Assembly (NCBI RefSeq): GCF_003350475.1
Contig: NZ_QQAV01000007.1
Coordinates: 62,001 to 126,000 of the forward strand
Length of the DNA: 64,000 bases
Reading direction: 5' to 3'
Source of the DNA: Pseudacidovorax intermedius
GTDB lineage: Bacteria > Pseudomonadota > Gammaproteobacteria > Burkholderiales > Burkholderiaceae_C
Within the stretch, counting starts at the first letter, position 1; every line of letters begins with the position of its first letter. This document shows positions 44,391-52,514 of the stretch, one piece after another. The position numbers and the translations under genes are program-made. The notes beneath the pieces are model-generated. The model saw only the letters and a list, made by a program, of their open reading frames with translations, searched no databases and was not told where the DNA came from.

Positions 44391-45368
44391 TCAGTCCGCC
44401 GTCGCCCCCGTCTCCCGCACGATGCGGCCCAGCCGCGCGGTCTCGCTGCGGATCAGCTGGCCGAAGGCCTCGGGCGTGCCGGCCACCACGGGCGTGCCCA
44501 GTGCCTCCCAGGACTTGCGGAAGGCCGGATCCGCAAAGATGTCCAGGAAGGTGGCATTGAGCCGCTGCACGGTGGCCGCGGGTGTGCCGCTGCGCACGGC
44601 GATGCCGTGCCAGGCCGTCACCTCGAAGCCGGGCAGTCCGGCCTCGGCCATGGTCGGCACCTGCGGCAGCGCAGGACTGCGCGTGGCCGAGGTGACGGCG
44701 ATGGGCACCAGCTTGCTCGCCTGCAGGTGCTGCAGCGAGCTGGCCAGGATGTCGAACATCAGCGGCACCTGTCCGCCCAGGACATCGTTGAGGGCCGGAC
44801 CGGCGCCGCGGTACGGCACATGGGTGAGCGGCACCTTGGCCTCGCGGGCGAACAGCTCGCCCGCCAGGTGCTGCGGCGTGCCGCTTCCGGCCGAGGCGAA
44901 GTTGAGCGGCGCCTTCTGGCTGCCCGCATAGGCGATGAATTCCTTCAGGGTGCGGGCCTTGACCGAGGGATGTACCTCCAGCACCAGCGGAAAGGCCGAC
45001 AGCTGCACCACCGGCAGCAGGTCCTCCTGCGCGTTGAAGGGCATGGACTTGTACAGCGCCGCATTGACGGCCATCGGCCCGCTGGCGGCCAGCAGCAGCG
45101 TCAGACCATCGGCCGGCGCCTGCCGCGCGACGTACGCGCTGCCCAGGTTGCCGCCCGCGCCGCCGCGGTTGTCGACGATCACGGTGGTGCCCAGCCTGCG
45201 CTGCAGCTGTGGTTGCAGCAGCCGCGCCATCAGGTCGGTGGGCCCGCCCGGCGGGTAGGGCACCACGATCCGCACGGGACCTTTGGCAGCATCGGATTGG
45301 GCGAAGGCGACAGAAGGGGCGAGCAGGCCGGCGGCCGCGCCCGCCAGCCATTGGCGGCGATCGATCAT
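44391..45368 (-). CDS. Bug-family periplasmic solute receptor
   Basis: The 325-residue protein has a signal with RR (IDRRQWLAGAAAG, cleavage near AFAQS), VRIVVPYPPGGPTDLMAR, loop NRGGAGGN and SAGSGTPQHLAGELF. It is the last gene of an operon with a BKACE enzyme and a dehydrogenase, so it should bind the carboxylate degraded by them. GGAGACA ribosome site. No membrane partner is encoded here. Confidence 0.88.
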   Translation of the reverse strand: MIDRRQWLAGAAAGLLAPSVAFAQSDAAKGPVRIVVPYPPGGPTDLMARLLQPQLQRRLGTTVIVDNRGGAGGNLGSAYVARQAPADGLTLLLAASGPMAVNAALYKSMPFNAQEDLLPVVQLSAFPLVLEVHPSVKARTLKEFIAYAGSQKAPLNFASAGSGTPQHLAGELFAREAKVPLTHVPYRGAGPALNDVLGGQVPLMFDILASSLQHLQASKLVPIAVTSATRSPALPQVPTMAEAGLPGFEVTAWHGIAVRSGTPAATVQRLNATFLDIFADPAFRKSWEALGTPVVAGTPEAFGQLIRSETARLGRIVRETGATAD

Positions 45369-45408
45369 GGGGTTTGTCTCCGGTTGTCGTGGTTGAGGGT
45401 GGGCGGGG

Positions 45409-46233
45409 TCAGCGTGGCCGGAAGCGCTCGCGGATCTGCGCGGCCGTGGCCAGCGGCCGGCCCAGCGTGGCGGCCGCCTCGGCGGCCTGCGCCACCAGGG
45501 CGGTGTTGTCCGGCGCGAGTCGTCCGTCGCGCAGCCGCAGGTTGTTCTCGAAGCCCACGCGCGCGTGGCCGCCGAAGGCCGCCGCGGCGGTGACGCAGGC
45601 CTGCTCGGTGGGGCCGAAGGCGCACACGGCCCAGGGCTCGGGGCCGTCGCCATGGGCGGCCAGGAAGGGCAGCAGGTCGCGCGGGTCGGAGGTCTGCCCG
45701 GCGCTGTAGCGGCCCAGCACGAAGAGCAGGAACCAGGGCGCATCGGGAATCGTGCCCGCCGCGCGCAGCGCCTGCCAGCGCGCCACGTCGGCCGCGTCGT
45801 AGAGGATCACCTGCACCATGGTGCCGCGTGCGGCCAGCTCGCCGAAGAAGGCAGCCAGCCCCGCCTCGCCGACGACGGGCACATCTACCTCGCGCAGGCC
45901 GATGGAGACGGCCTCCGGCTGCAACTCGCGCACCATGGCGATCTGCTGCGGCGCCTGGTAGACGCGCGCCGCCTCGCTGGTGACCTGCAGCACCATCATG
46001 TCGCCCACCGCCTGGCGCACCACGCGCAGGGCTTCGCGGTAGCCCTCGACGTCCAGGCTGTGGCGGCCTTGCGCATCGCGGATGTGCAGGTGGAGCATGG
46101 CGGCGCCGGCGTCCAGGCAGCGGCGGGCGGTGTCGGCCAGCGCCTGGGGCGTGAGCGGCACGGCGGGATGGTCGCTGTGCTGCTTGTAGGCGCCGTTGGG
46201 CGCCACGGTGAGGATGAGGGGATCGGCGGTCAC
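45409..46233 (-). CDS. BKACE-family beta-keto acid cleavage enzyme (DUF849)
   Basis: The 274-residue TIM-barrel protein has the zinc pair HLHIRD near residue 50, LTVAPNGAYKQHSDHPAVP near the start and VGFENNLRL near the end, all typical of BKACE enzymes. These exchange a beta-keto acid with acetyl-CoA, giving acetoacetate and a new CoA ester. The start is GTG at 46233, overlapping the dehydrogenase stop (GTGA). The dehydrogenase upstream could form the keto acid from a 3-hydroxy acid, as carnitine dehydrogenase and BKACE do in carnitine breakdown. The natural substrate is not known. Confidence 0.87.
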   Translation of the reverse strand: MTADPLILTVAPNGAYKQHSDHPAVPLTPQALADTARRCLDAGAAMLHLHIRDAQGRHSLDVEGYREALRVVRQAVGDMMVLQVTSEAARVYQAPQQIAMVRELQPEAVSIGLREVDVPVVGEAGLAAFFGELAARGTMVQVILYDAADVARWQALRAAGTIPDAPWFLLFVLGRYSAGQTSDPRDLLPFLAAHGDGPEPWAVCAFGPTEQACVTAAAAFGGHARVGFENNLRLRDGRLAPDNTALVAQAAEAAATLGRPLATAAQIRERFRPR

Positions 46234-47219
46234 GTCGGGTTCCGGTCGGAGGAAGGGGCATCGCCGGTCGCACCCGGCAGCGGCGGCAGTTCGTCGGCCA
46301 GCAGGTGGAGGCCGGCGCGCAGCAGGCGGTCGTAGCGGGCCCGTTCGGCCGCGCGCTCGGCTTCGGGCCAGTCGCTGAAGCCGGCGCCGGCCTTCATGCC
46401 CACCCGGCCCGCCTGCACCTGCTGCTGAAGCACCTTCGCCGGTTCGGCGTCGTTGCACAGGCTGGGGTAGATGGTGGCGGCGGCGGCGCAGTGCACGTCC
46501 AGCCCCGCATGGTCGCGCTGCAGGATCGGCCCGGCCGCCAGGAAGCGGAAGCCGAAGCCGAAGCGCACCGCGGCGTCGATGTCCTCGGCGCTGGCGACGC
46601 CGTCGTCCAGCAGCGCGAAGGCCTCGCGTGCCAGCGCATGCTGCAGGCGGTTGGCCAGGAAGCCCGGCCGGTCCTTGCGCACGAGCACCGGCACGCTGGC
46701 GCAGCGACGCATGGTCTGCATCAGGGCCTGAGCGGCGTCGGCGTCGCTGTCCGGGCCCATCACCACCTCCACCAGCGGCACCAGATGCGCAGGCATGAAG
46801 AAGTGCAGGCCGAACATGCGTTCGCGCGTGGGCAGGCCGTCGGCGATGCGGCTGATGGGCAGGCCCGAGCTGTTGCTGGTGAGCAGGGCCGAGGGCAGGG
46901 CCAGCTCGACCAGGCGGGCAAAGAGCTGCTGCTTGGGCGCCAGCTGCTCGACGATGCACTCGACCACCAGGCCGACGTCGGCCCAGGCCACGGCCTCCAG
47001 CTGCTGCACGACGGTGATCGGCCCGGCATGCGCGGCGCAGCCGGCGGCTTCGAGCTGGGCGCCGACGTAGCCCGGCAGGCGGGCGGCCTTGGCCGCATCG
47101 CGCTCCACCAGGGTGACGGGCAGGCCGCCGCGGCTGAGCACCACGGCGACGTCGGCGCCCATGGTGCCGCCGCCGATCACGGCGGTGCCGACGGGGCGGG
47201 AGAGGGAAGGGGTCGTCAT
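46230..47219 (-). CDS. 3-hydroxyacyl-CoA/carnitine dehydrogenase-family NAD-dependent enzyme
   Basis: The 329-residue protein has a Rossmann start TAVIGGGTMGADVA, then VVECIVEQLAPKQQLF, SNSSGLPISRIA and the catalytic His in FGLHFFMPAHLVPLVEVV. A C-terminal helical domain with FGFGFRFLAAGP follows. It oxidises a 3-hydroxy acid or its CoA ester using NAD. Its link to a BKACE gene suggests a free 3-hydroxy acid, as for carnitine dehydrogenase, but the thioesterase usual in carnitine operons is missing. I used the ATG at 47219; a longer frame begins at 47285 inside the promoter region. Confidence 0.85.
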   Translation of the reverse strand: MTTPSLSRPVGTAVIGGGTMGADVAVVLSRGGLPVTLVERDAAKAARLPGYVGAQLEAAGCAAHAGPITVVQQLEAVAWADVGLVVECIVEQLAPKQQLFARLVELALPSALLTSNSSGLPISRIADGLPTRERMFGLHFFMPAHLVPLVEVVMGPDSDADAAQALMQTMRRCASVPVLVRKDRPGFLANRLQHALAREAFALLDDGVASAEDIDAAVRFGFGFRFLAAGPILQRDHAGLDVHCAAAATIYPSLCNDAEPAKVLQQQVQAGRVGMKAGAGFSDWPEAERAAERARYDRLLRAGLHLLADELPPLPGATGDAPSSDRNPT

Positions 47220-47243
47220 GGCGGCGCAGTCTAGGAAGCCGGC

Positions 47244-47281
47244 ACTGATCGGTCCAACGCTATTGCCCGATAGACTGATCG
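47244..47281. promoter_or_regulatory. Repeated ACTGATCG boxes in the LysR/dehydrogenase intergenic space
   Basis: ACTGATCG occurs at 47244-47251 and 47274-47281, 30 bases apart, and ATCGG at 47248-47252 is inverted as CCGAT at 47267-47271. The whole 68-base space between the divergent start codons is thus covered by symmetric elements. Binding by the LysR product is inferred. Confidence 0.42.
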
Positions 47282-47287
47282 CCAAAC

Positions 47288-48253
47288 ATGATCAATCTTT
47301 CTCTGCGCGAACTGCAGGTCTTCATCGAGCTGGCCGAGACGCTGAACTTCCGGCGCGCGGCGGCGCGGGTGCACCTGTCGCAGTCGGCCGTCTCGGGCGT
47401 GATCGGTCGACTCGAGGAGACGCTGCGCGCGCGCCTGTTCGCCCGCAATACGCGCAGCGTGCAGCTCACCGACGCCGGGCAGGCGTTGCTGGCGCATGCG
47501 CGCATCCTGCGGGCCCAGGCCGAGGCCGCCGCCAGCGCGGTGCGCGACGTGGTCGAGCTGCGCGAGGGCCGGGTTCGCATCGCGGCGTTGCCCTCGCTCG
47601 CAGCCACGGTGGTGCCGCCGGTGTTCGCGCGCTTCATGGCGGCGCATCCGGGTGTGCAGCTGGGGGTGGTCGATTCGCTGTCGGGCGCCTCCTTCGACCT
47701 GGTGCGCGCCGGCCAGGTCGACTTCGCCCTCACGGCCGAGAACCCGGCCTATGCCGACCTGGCCTACGAGACGCTGGCGAGCGATCCGCTGGTGCTGCTG
47801 CTGCCCGCGGACCATGCGCTGGCCGCGCGGCGCGGCCCATTGCGTTGGGCCGAGGTGGCAGCCCTGCCCCACATCTCGATGCCGGCGCCCACCAGCGTGC
47901 GGCAGTACGCCGAGGCGGCGCTGCTCTCATTGGGGCAGCGCTTCGCACCGCGCTTCGAGGTGGAGCACCTGGCCACCATCAATGCCATGGTGGCGGCGGG
48001 GCTGGGGGTGTCGGTGCTGCCGGCGCTGGCGGCGCAGGTGGCGCTGGGCGGGCCGGTGGTGCAGCGGCGGCTGACGGCGCCGGATGTGCAGCGGCCCATC
48101 GGCCAGGTGATGCGGCAGGAGCGGAGCCTGTCGACGGCGGCTTCTGCAGTGGCCGAGGCGTTGCGCGCCGAGCTGCTGCGCCAGCTGGGCCAGGCTGCTG
48201 CCGGCCCGCGCGCCCCGAAGCCGAAACGCGCGCCTCAGGCGCCGCGTGCGTAG
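47288..48253 (+). CDS. LysR-family transcriptional regulator
   Basis: The 321-residue protein has an N-terminal winged helix (LRELQVFIELAETLNFRRAA, LSQSAVSGVIGRLEETL) and a LysR effector domain from about 90 (GRVRIAALPSLAATVVPPVF) to about 290. It faces away from the dehydrogenase-BKACE-Bug operon and should activate it. The last 38 or so codons are repeated almost exactly at 53335-53448, next to the IclR gene. Confidence 0.9.
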   Translation: MINLSLRELQVFIELAETLNFRRAAARVHLSQSAVSGVIGRLEETLRARLFARNTRSVQLTDAGQALLAHARILRAQAEAAASAVRDVVELREGRVRIAALPSLAATVVPPVFARFMAAHPGVQLGVVDSLSGASFDLVRAGQVDFALTAENPAYADLAYETLASDPLVLLLPADHALAARRGPLRWAEVAALPHISMPAPTSVRQYAEAALLSLGQRFAPRFEVEHLATINAMVAAGLGVSVLPALAAQVALGGPVVQRRLTAPDVQRPIGQVMRQERSLSTAASAVAEALRAELLRQLGQAAAGPRAPKPKRAPQAPRA

Positions 48254-48290
48254 GCGGGCAGCAGGGCCCGCACCTTTGCCTCGTCAAGCG
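48140..48290. repeat. Direct repeat copy 1: 3' ends of LysR and DUF2384 genes
   Basis: This 151-base stretch matches 53335-53485 at a constant offset of 5195 bases. From 48162 to 48290 I count about a dozen differences by eye, so identity is near 90 percent. It holds the real 3' end of the LysR gene on the plus strand and a broken 3' end of the DUF2384 gene on the minus strand. With copy 2 it brackets a 5-kb gene block. Confidence 0.8.
48235..48290 (-). pseudogene. Remnant of the 3' end of a DUF2384 gene
   Basis: Read on the minus strand this gives LDEAKVRALLPAYARGA and a stop, which aligns with the end EEKVLALLAAYARGA of the intact protein at 53430-53894. Upstream of this point homology is lost. 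The fragment lies just past the LysR stop, the position the whole gene would have had before the cassette was inserted. Confidence 0.65.
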
Positions 48291-48435
48291 GCCCGTCAGG
48301 GTGCCGCGCGCGAGTTGGGCGTCAGCGGCCTCGGTCGTGCGCAGCATCTCTGCCCGTGGCGGCTCTCCGGCGGCATGGCCCAGCGCTCGGCCTCTACTGG
48401 TTTGCGTCACTCATTCGACCGACGCCAAAAGTCGC

Positions 48436-49398
48436 TCAGTCCAGCCTGACGCCGGCACGCCGAATGACCGCGCCCCACTTGTCCCGCTCGGCAGCGGAGA
48501 AGCGTGCCATCTGGTCGGGCGTGCCAGGCATCGGCTCGACGCCCAGCGCCTGCAGGCGGGCGCGAACCTGCGTAGAGCCCAGCGCGTTCTGCAAGGCATC
48601 GGCGAAGGTGGCCGTGGCCTCGGCCGGGGTACCGGTCGGCACGACCAGACCCTGCCACGCGTAGCCCTCGAAATCCTTGAGGCCCTGCTCGGCGAAGGTG
48701 GGCACCTCCGGCAACAGATCCAGGCGCCTGGCCGATGCCACGCCGATGATCTTTACCTTTTTGCCGGCAAGGAAGGGCAGCACGGTGGCGCTGTCGATCC
48801 ACATGGCAGGGATCTGTCCTGCCAGCACGTCCTGCATGGCGGGCGCGGCGCCGCGGTAAGGCACGTGCTGCATCGCCAGGCTGGTTTGCTCGCGGAAGAG
48901 TTCGCCGACCAAGTGGTGCGGACTGCCAGGGCCGGCAGAGCCCCAGCTCACTGGATCCTTCTGCGCCTTGGCCCAGGCCGTGAACTGCTGCAGGTTGTTC
49001 GCCGGCACCTCACTGCCCACCACCAGGAACATTGGAAAGCGCACCAGCAGCCCGACCGGTTGGAACGCCTTCTGCGCGTCGTAGCTCAGCTTGCTGAAGA
49101 GAAAGGGGTTGGCGGCCAGCGTGGCGAAGTCGGCCGTGAAGAGGATGTTGCCGAAGTCCTTCGACCGGGCCACGTAGTCGGCGGCGATGTTGGTGCCGGC
49201 GCCGGGCTTGTTGTTGATGACGATGGGACGGTTGAGGGTGCGGCCCATGGCTTCGGCAATGGTGCGGGCCACCACGTCGGAGCCGCCTCCGGCGGCATAG
49301 CCCACCACCCATTCGACCGGCTTGCCCGTGCTCTGCGACCAGGCCGGTGCACCAAGGACCGCCGCGGCGAGGCCGAGGAACTGCTTGCGATTGATCAT
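48436..49398 (-). CDS. Bug-family periplasmic solute receptor
   Basis: The 320-residue protein has a short signal peptide (INRKQFLGLAAAVLGAPAWSQ), VEWVVGYAAGGGSDVVAR, loop NKPGAGTN and GSAGPGSPHHLVGELF. It is the last gene of the DUF2783-flavin monooxygenase cluster and should bind the compound attacked by those enzymes. No TctAB is attached. A GGAGACA ribosome site precedes the ATG. Confidence 0.88.
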   Translation of the reverse strand: MINRKQFLGLAAAVLGAPAWSQSTGKPVEWVVGYAAGGGSDVVARTIAEAMGRTLNRPIVINNKPGAGTNIAADYVARSKDFGNILFTADFATLAANPFLFSKLSYDAQKAFQPVGLLVRFPMFLVVGSEVPANNLQQFTAWAKAQKDPVSWGSAGPGSPHHLVGELFREQTSLAMQHVPYRGAAPAMQDVLAGQIPAMWIDSATVLPFLAGKKVKIIGVASARRLDLLPEVPTFAEQGLKDFEGYAWQGLVVPTGTPAEATATFADALQNALGSTQVRARLQALGVEPMPGTPDQMARFSAAERDKWGAVIRRAGVRLD

Positions 49399-49500
49399 GG
49401 TTTTGTCTCCGTTGTGTTGTCGTGAAAAAGGTGGCGGCACCACGGCATGGCCCGTCCGTGGCAGGCCATGGCCCCATGTGCCTGTCCGGCGCCCTTGAGG

Positions 49501-49698
49501 TCAGCGCGTGGATGCAGATTCGCGGGCCCGCGCGAGCGCATCGCGCAGCACGTCGAGATCGCCAATGTGGTTGGCCAGCAGCAGCACCAGACGGGCGTTC
49601 AGCGCGTGGCTCTGGTCGAGCGGCAGGTCCTGGTGTGCGGCCAACAGTGCTTCGTAGAAGTCGTCGAAGCGGGCGATGTTCGGTTGCGTGTTGAGCAT
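49501..49698 (-). CDS. Small DUF2783 protein
   Basis: This 65-residue protein contains FDDFYEALLAAHQDLPLDQS and LNARLVLLLANHIGDLDVL, the defining pattern of DUF2783. The family is often encoded next to FAD-dependent aromatic monooxygenases, as here: the monooxygenase stop is 15 bases upstream. A helper or subunit role is inferred from this pairing. A GGAGACC site precedes the ATG. Confidence 0.8.
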   Translation of the reverse strand: MLNTQPNIARFDDFYEALLAAHQDLPLDQSHALNARLVLLLANHIGDLDVLRDALARARESASTR

Positions 49699-49713
49699 GG
49701 TGGGTCTCCGGCC

Positions 49714-51363
49714 TTAGTCGCGCAGGCCATTGGCGAGGCGCAGTGCGGCGCGCACCGCCTCCAGCGATGGCCGACGCCACCGCGCGCACACGTGCTGGTC
49801 GGGCCGCACGAGGTAGGCGGTGCCCGGCTGCGCATCGAGGCGGCGGGCGAGCACGCCCTGCGCGTCGATCAGGTCCTGCCCCAGGCAGCGCACCGCCACC
49901 CCCGGCAGTTCGCGAACCCAATGCGGCGCCTCGCCGAAGACGAGCAGCGTGAAGTCCGGCCCCAGGCTGCGCAGCAGCCAGGCCGGGTCGCCTTGGGGTG
50001 TCTGCAGGGGCGCATCGCACAGCGGCGCGCCGGGCACCATCGCACTGTCGAAGGCCTCGGCGTCGGGCGTGTTCAGCGGCGACGCCCGCAGCACGCAGGG
50101 CACGGACAGCCTTCCGCTGTTGACCAGCCGGCGGGCGAACTCGTGCGAGCGGGCGAGGGCCAGCACCTGGTCGCGGAAGAGCCGGCTGATCTCGCTCTTG
50201 GGCGTGATGAAGTCGGTGGCTCGGCTGGAGTGGAGGATGTTCTCGTCCGCCGCCGTCTCGCGCTCGCTGCCATAGGTGTCGATGAGCGCGGCGCTCGCCT
50301 GGCCGCGCATCACGCGGTCGAGCTTCCAGCCGAGGTTGTCCGCATCCTGCACGCCGCTGTTGGCGCCCCGCGCACCGAAGGGCGAGACGCCGTGGGCACT
50401 GTCTCCGGCGAAGACGACCCGCCCATGCACGAAGCGCTCCATCCGCTGGCAGGCGAAGGTATAGACGCTGGCCCATTCGAGGCTGAACTCGGCGTCGGGA
50501 CCGAGCAGTGCACGCACGCGCGCGATGACCTTCTCGGGCTGGCGCTCCGCCTGCGGATCGGCATCCCAGCCGAGCTGGAAGTCGATGCGCCAGACGTTGT
50601 CGGGCTCGCGATGCAGAAGCACGCTCTGGTTGGGATGGAAGGGCGGGTCGAACCAGAACCAGCGCTCGGTCGGAAAGTCGGCCGTCATGCGCACATCGGC
50701 GATCAGGAAGCGATCGCGGAAAACGCGGCCCTGGCTCTCCAGGCCCATCAGCTGCCGCGTCGGCGAGCGCGAGCCGTCGCAGGCGACGACCCAGTCGGCC
50801 TCGATGCGGTAGGGGCCGTCGGGCGTGTCCAGGGTCAAGGTGGCGCCGTCCGGGCGGGGTGCGATGTCAGCGAGCGTGTTCTTCCAGCGGATCTCCAGCC
50901 CGGGCAACTGCAGCGCGCGTTCCACCAGGTAGGCCTCGCAGTAGTACTGCTGCAGGTTGATGAAGGCGGGGCGCTCGTGGCCGTCCTCTGGGAGGAGGTT
51001 GAACTGGTAGAGCTGTTGGTCGCGCAGGAACACCTTGCCCAGGTTCCAGGACACGCCCTTGGCCACCATGGCGTCGCCGACGCCCAGCCGGTCCCAGATC
51101 TCCAGCGTGCGCTTGGCAAAGCACAGCGCACGCGAGCCCGTGGACAGCCGGTCGTCGTTGTCCACCACCAGCACGGGCTGGCCACGCTGGGCCAGGTCGA
51201 TGGCCAGCGTCAGGCCCACGGGGCCGGCGCCCACGATGACGACCGGGTGGCGCACGGGCGAGGGCGCCTCCTGGTCCGGCGAGCGCCGGTAGGCGAACTG
51301 GATGGCCTGCACCTGCTCGCCGGTGCCGCGAAAGAGGTGGGGCGGGATGTGGGATGGCTTCAT
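49714..51363 (-). CDS. FAD-dependent aromatic monooxygenase (PheA/TfdB/MhpA-like)
   Basis: The 549-residue protein has the FAD-binding start PVVIVGAGPVGLTLAIDLAQ, the DG motif VVACDGSRSPTRQLMG and the second FAD motif VVFAGDSAHGVSPFGARGAN, followed by a thioredoxin-like C-terminal domain (from about 400). It is a class A flavoprotein hydroxylase using NAD(P)H and O2 on an aromatic ring, related to phenol and 3-hydroxyphenylpropionate hydroxylases. The ATG at 51363 has an AGGAGACA site; the open frame continues upstream without support. With the DUF2783 protein, hydrolase and receptor it forms a catabolic operon under the divergent IclR. Confidence 0.88.
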   Translation of the reverse strand: MKPSHIPPHLFRGTGEQVQAIQFAYRRSPDQEAPSPVRHPVVIVGAGPVGLTLAIDLAQRGQPVLVVDNDDRLSTGSRALCFAKRTLEIWDRLGVGDAMVAKGVSWNLGKVFLRDQQLYQFNLLPEDGHERPAFINLQQYYCEAYLVERALQLPGLEIRWKNTLADIAPRPDGATLTLDTPDGPYRIEADWVVACDGSRSPTRQLMGLESQGRVFRDRFLIADVRMTADFPTERWFWFDPPFHPNQSVLLHREPDNVWRIDFQLGWDADPQAERQPEKVIARVRALLGPDAEFSLEWASVYTFACQRMERFVHGRVVFAGDSAHGVSPFGARGANSGVQDADNLGWKLDRVMRGQASAALIDTYGSERETAADENILHSSRATDFITPKSEISRLFRDQVLALARSHEFARRLVNSGRLSVPCVLRASPLNTPDAEAFDSAMVPGAPLCDAPLQTPQGDPAWLLRSLGPDFTLLVFGEAPHWVRELPGVAVRCLGQDLIDAQGVLARRLDAQPGTAYLVRPDQHVCARWRRPSLEAVRAALRLANGLRD

Positions 51364-51460
51364 GGCCGATGTCTCCTGTCGTTCTTGTCTTCGCGGCGGG
51401 GCGATCGAGCGTGCCCGTCGCCAGCCGGGGTGGGCGCAATGCACGCCCGTCGCGCTCTGT

Positions 51461-52414
51461 TCAGCCTTCGAGCGCCTCCCACATCTGACGGTCACGTTCT
51501 GCGGTCCAGATGCGCGGATCGGCATGCTGCGTGGCTTCGTCGTAGGCCCGCGTCACGTCGAAGGGCATGCAATGGTTGAAGATGACCCAATGCCCGTACT
51601 TGGGCTGCAGCGTGGCAAAGCTGTGCTCGTAGGTGGCGCGCAGGTCCTTGCCGGCGGCAACGCCTTCCTGCACGCTGGCCCACAGGTCGCGGATGAAGTC
51701 GCGCGTGGACGCGAGGCCGGCCTGGACCCGGGCCTGTCCCAGCAAGGCGGGGCCGCGGCCCGGCACCAGCGCCTGCGGTTGAAGGGCGGCGATGTTGTCC
51801 AGCGTGGCCGGCCAGTCGCGGAAGTAGGCGTCGCCGGCATAGGGGGTGGCGTCGAACTCCACCAGGTCGCCAGAAAGAAGCGTCTTCTCGCCGGGCAGCC
51901 AGACCACGGTGTCCCCTTTGGTGTGGCCGCGGCCCAGCTGCAGCAGCTGCACCTCGAGCTTGCCGAGCCACAGGCTCATGCGGCCGGTGAAGGTGATCGT
52001 GGGCCAGGTCATGCCCGCGGGCACCGATTCGACGTCGCGGAACAGGCGCGGGAAGCGGCCGATCTCGCTGGCCTTGTCGGCCTCGCCGCGTTCGACGATC
52101 AGGTCGCGCGTGTCCTGGCTGGCGATCACCTGCTGCGCGCCGTAGGCCGAGGCGCCAAGGACGCGCACCGCGTGGTAGTGGGTGAGCACCACGTAGCGGA
52201 TGGGCTTCTCGGTGACTTCGCGGATGCGGCGGATCACGTCCTGCGCCATGGCGGGCGTGGCCTGGGTGTCGGCCACCAGCACGGCGTCGTCGCCAATGAT
52301 CACGCCTGTGTTGGGGTCGCCCTCGGCGGTGTAGGCCCAGGCGTGCTCCGAGAGCTGGGTGAAGCTGACCTTCTTTTCTTCGAGGTCGGCGGCGGATGCG
52401 AAGGTCTTGCTCAT
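51461..52414 (-). CDS. Metallo-beta-lactamase-fold hydrolase with incomplete zinc motif
   Basis: The 317-residue protein has the metallo-beta-lactamase fold pattern: NTGVIIGDDAVLVADTQATP, then LTHYHAVRVLGASAYGA at the place of HxHxDH, then GRGHTKGDTVVWLPGEKTL and GDLVEFDA. The Asp and second His of HxHxDH are replaced (HYHAVR), which suggests one metal or changed chemistry. It has no signal peptide. It is the first gene of the cluster and has a strong AAGGAGATA site. Ring-fission or lactone/ester hydrolysis in aromatic breakdown is possible but not shown. Confidence 0.82.
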   Translation of the reverse strand: MSKTFASAADLEEKKVSFTQLSEHAWAYTAEGDPNTGVIIGDDAVLVADTQATPAMAQDVIRRIREVTEKPIRYVVLTHYHAVRVLGASAYGAQQVIASQDTRDLIVERGEADKASEIGRFPRLFRDVESVPAGMTWPTITFTGRMSLWLGKLEVQLLQLGRGHTKGDTVVWLPGEKTLLSGDLVEFDATPYAGDAYFRDWPATLDNIAALQPQALVPGRGPALLGQARVQAGLASTRDFIRDLWASVQEGVAAGKDLRATYEHSFATLQPKYGHWVIFNHCMPFDVTRAYDEATQHADPRIWTAERDRQMWEALEG

Positions 52415-52440
52415 GGCTATCTCCTTGAAAGGACTTTGAA

Positions 52441-52510
52441 TTCGCAAAGGGCGAACGCATTTGTTGGAAAAGAATGTACGGTTGTCGTGTGCGTATGTCA
52501 AACTCGTTTG
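52441..52510. promoter_or_regulatory. Two short inverted repeats between the hydrolase and IclR genes
   Basis: TTCGC at 52441-52445 is inverted as GCGAA at 52451-52455, and CAAAC at 52499-52503 is inverted as GTTTG at 52506-52510. The second pair lies just before the IclR start. Both are suited to binding an IclR dimer at the two divergent promoters. Confidence 0.4.
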
Positions 52511-52514
52511 TTCC

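Noticed and set aside
48291-48435. Search for an integrase, transposase or terminal inverted repeats at the edges of the 5-kb block
   Set aside because: None was found here or at 53335; only the direct repeats are present.
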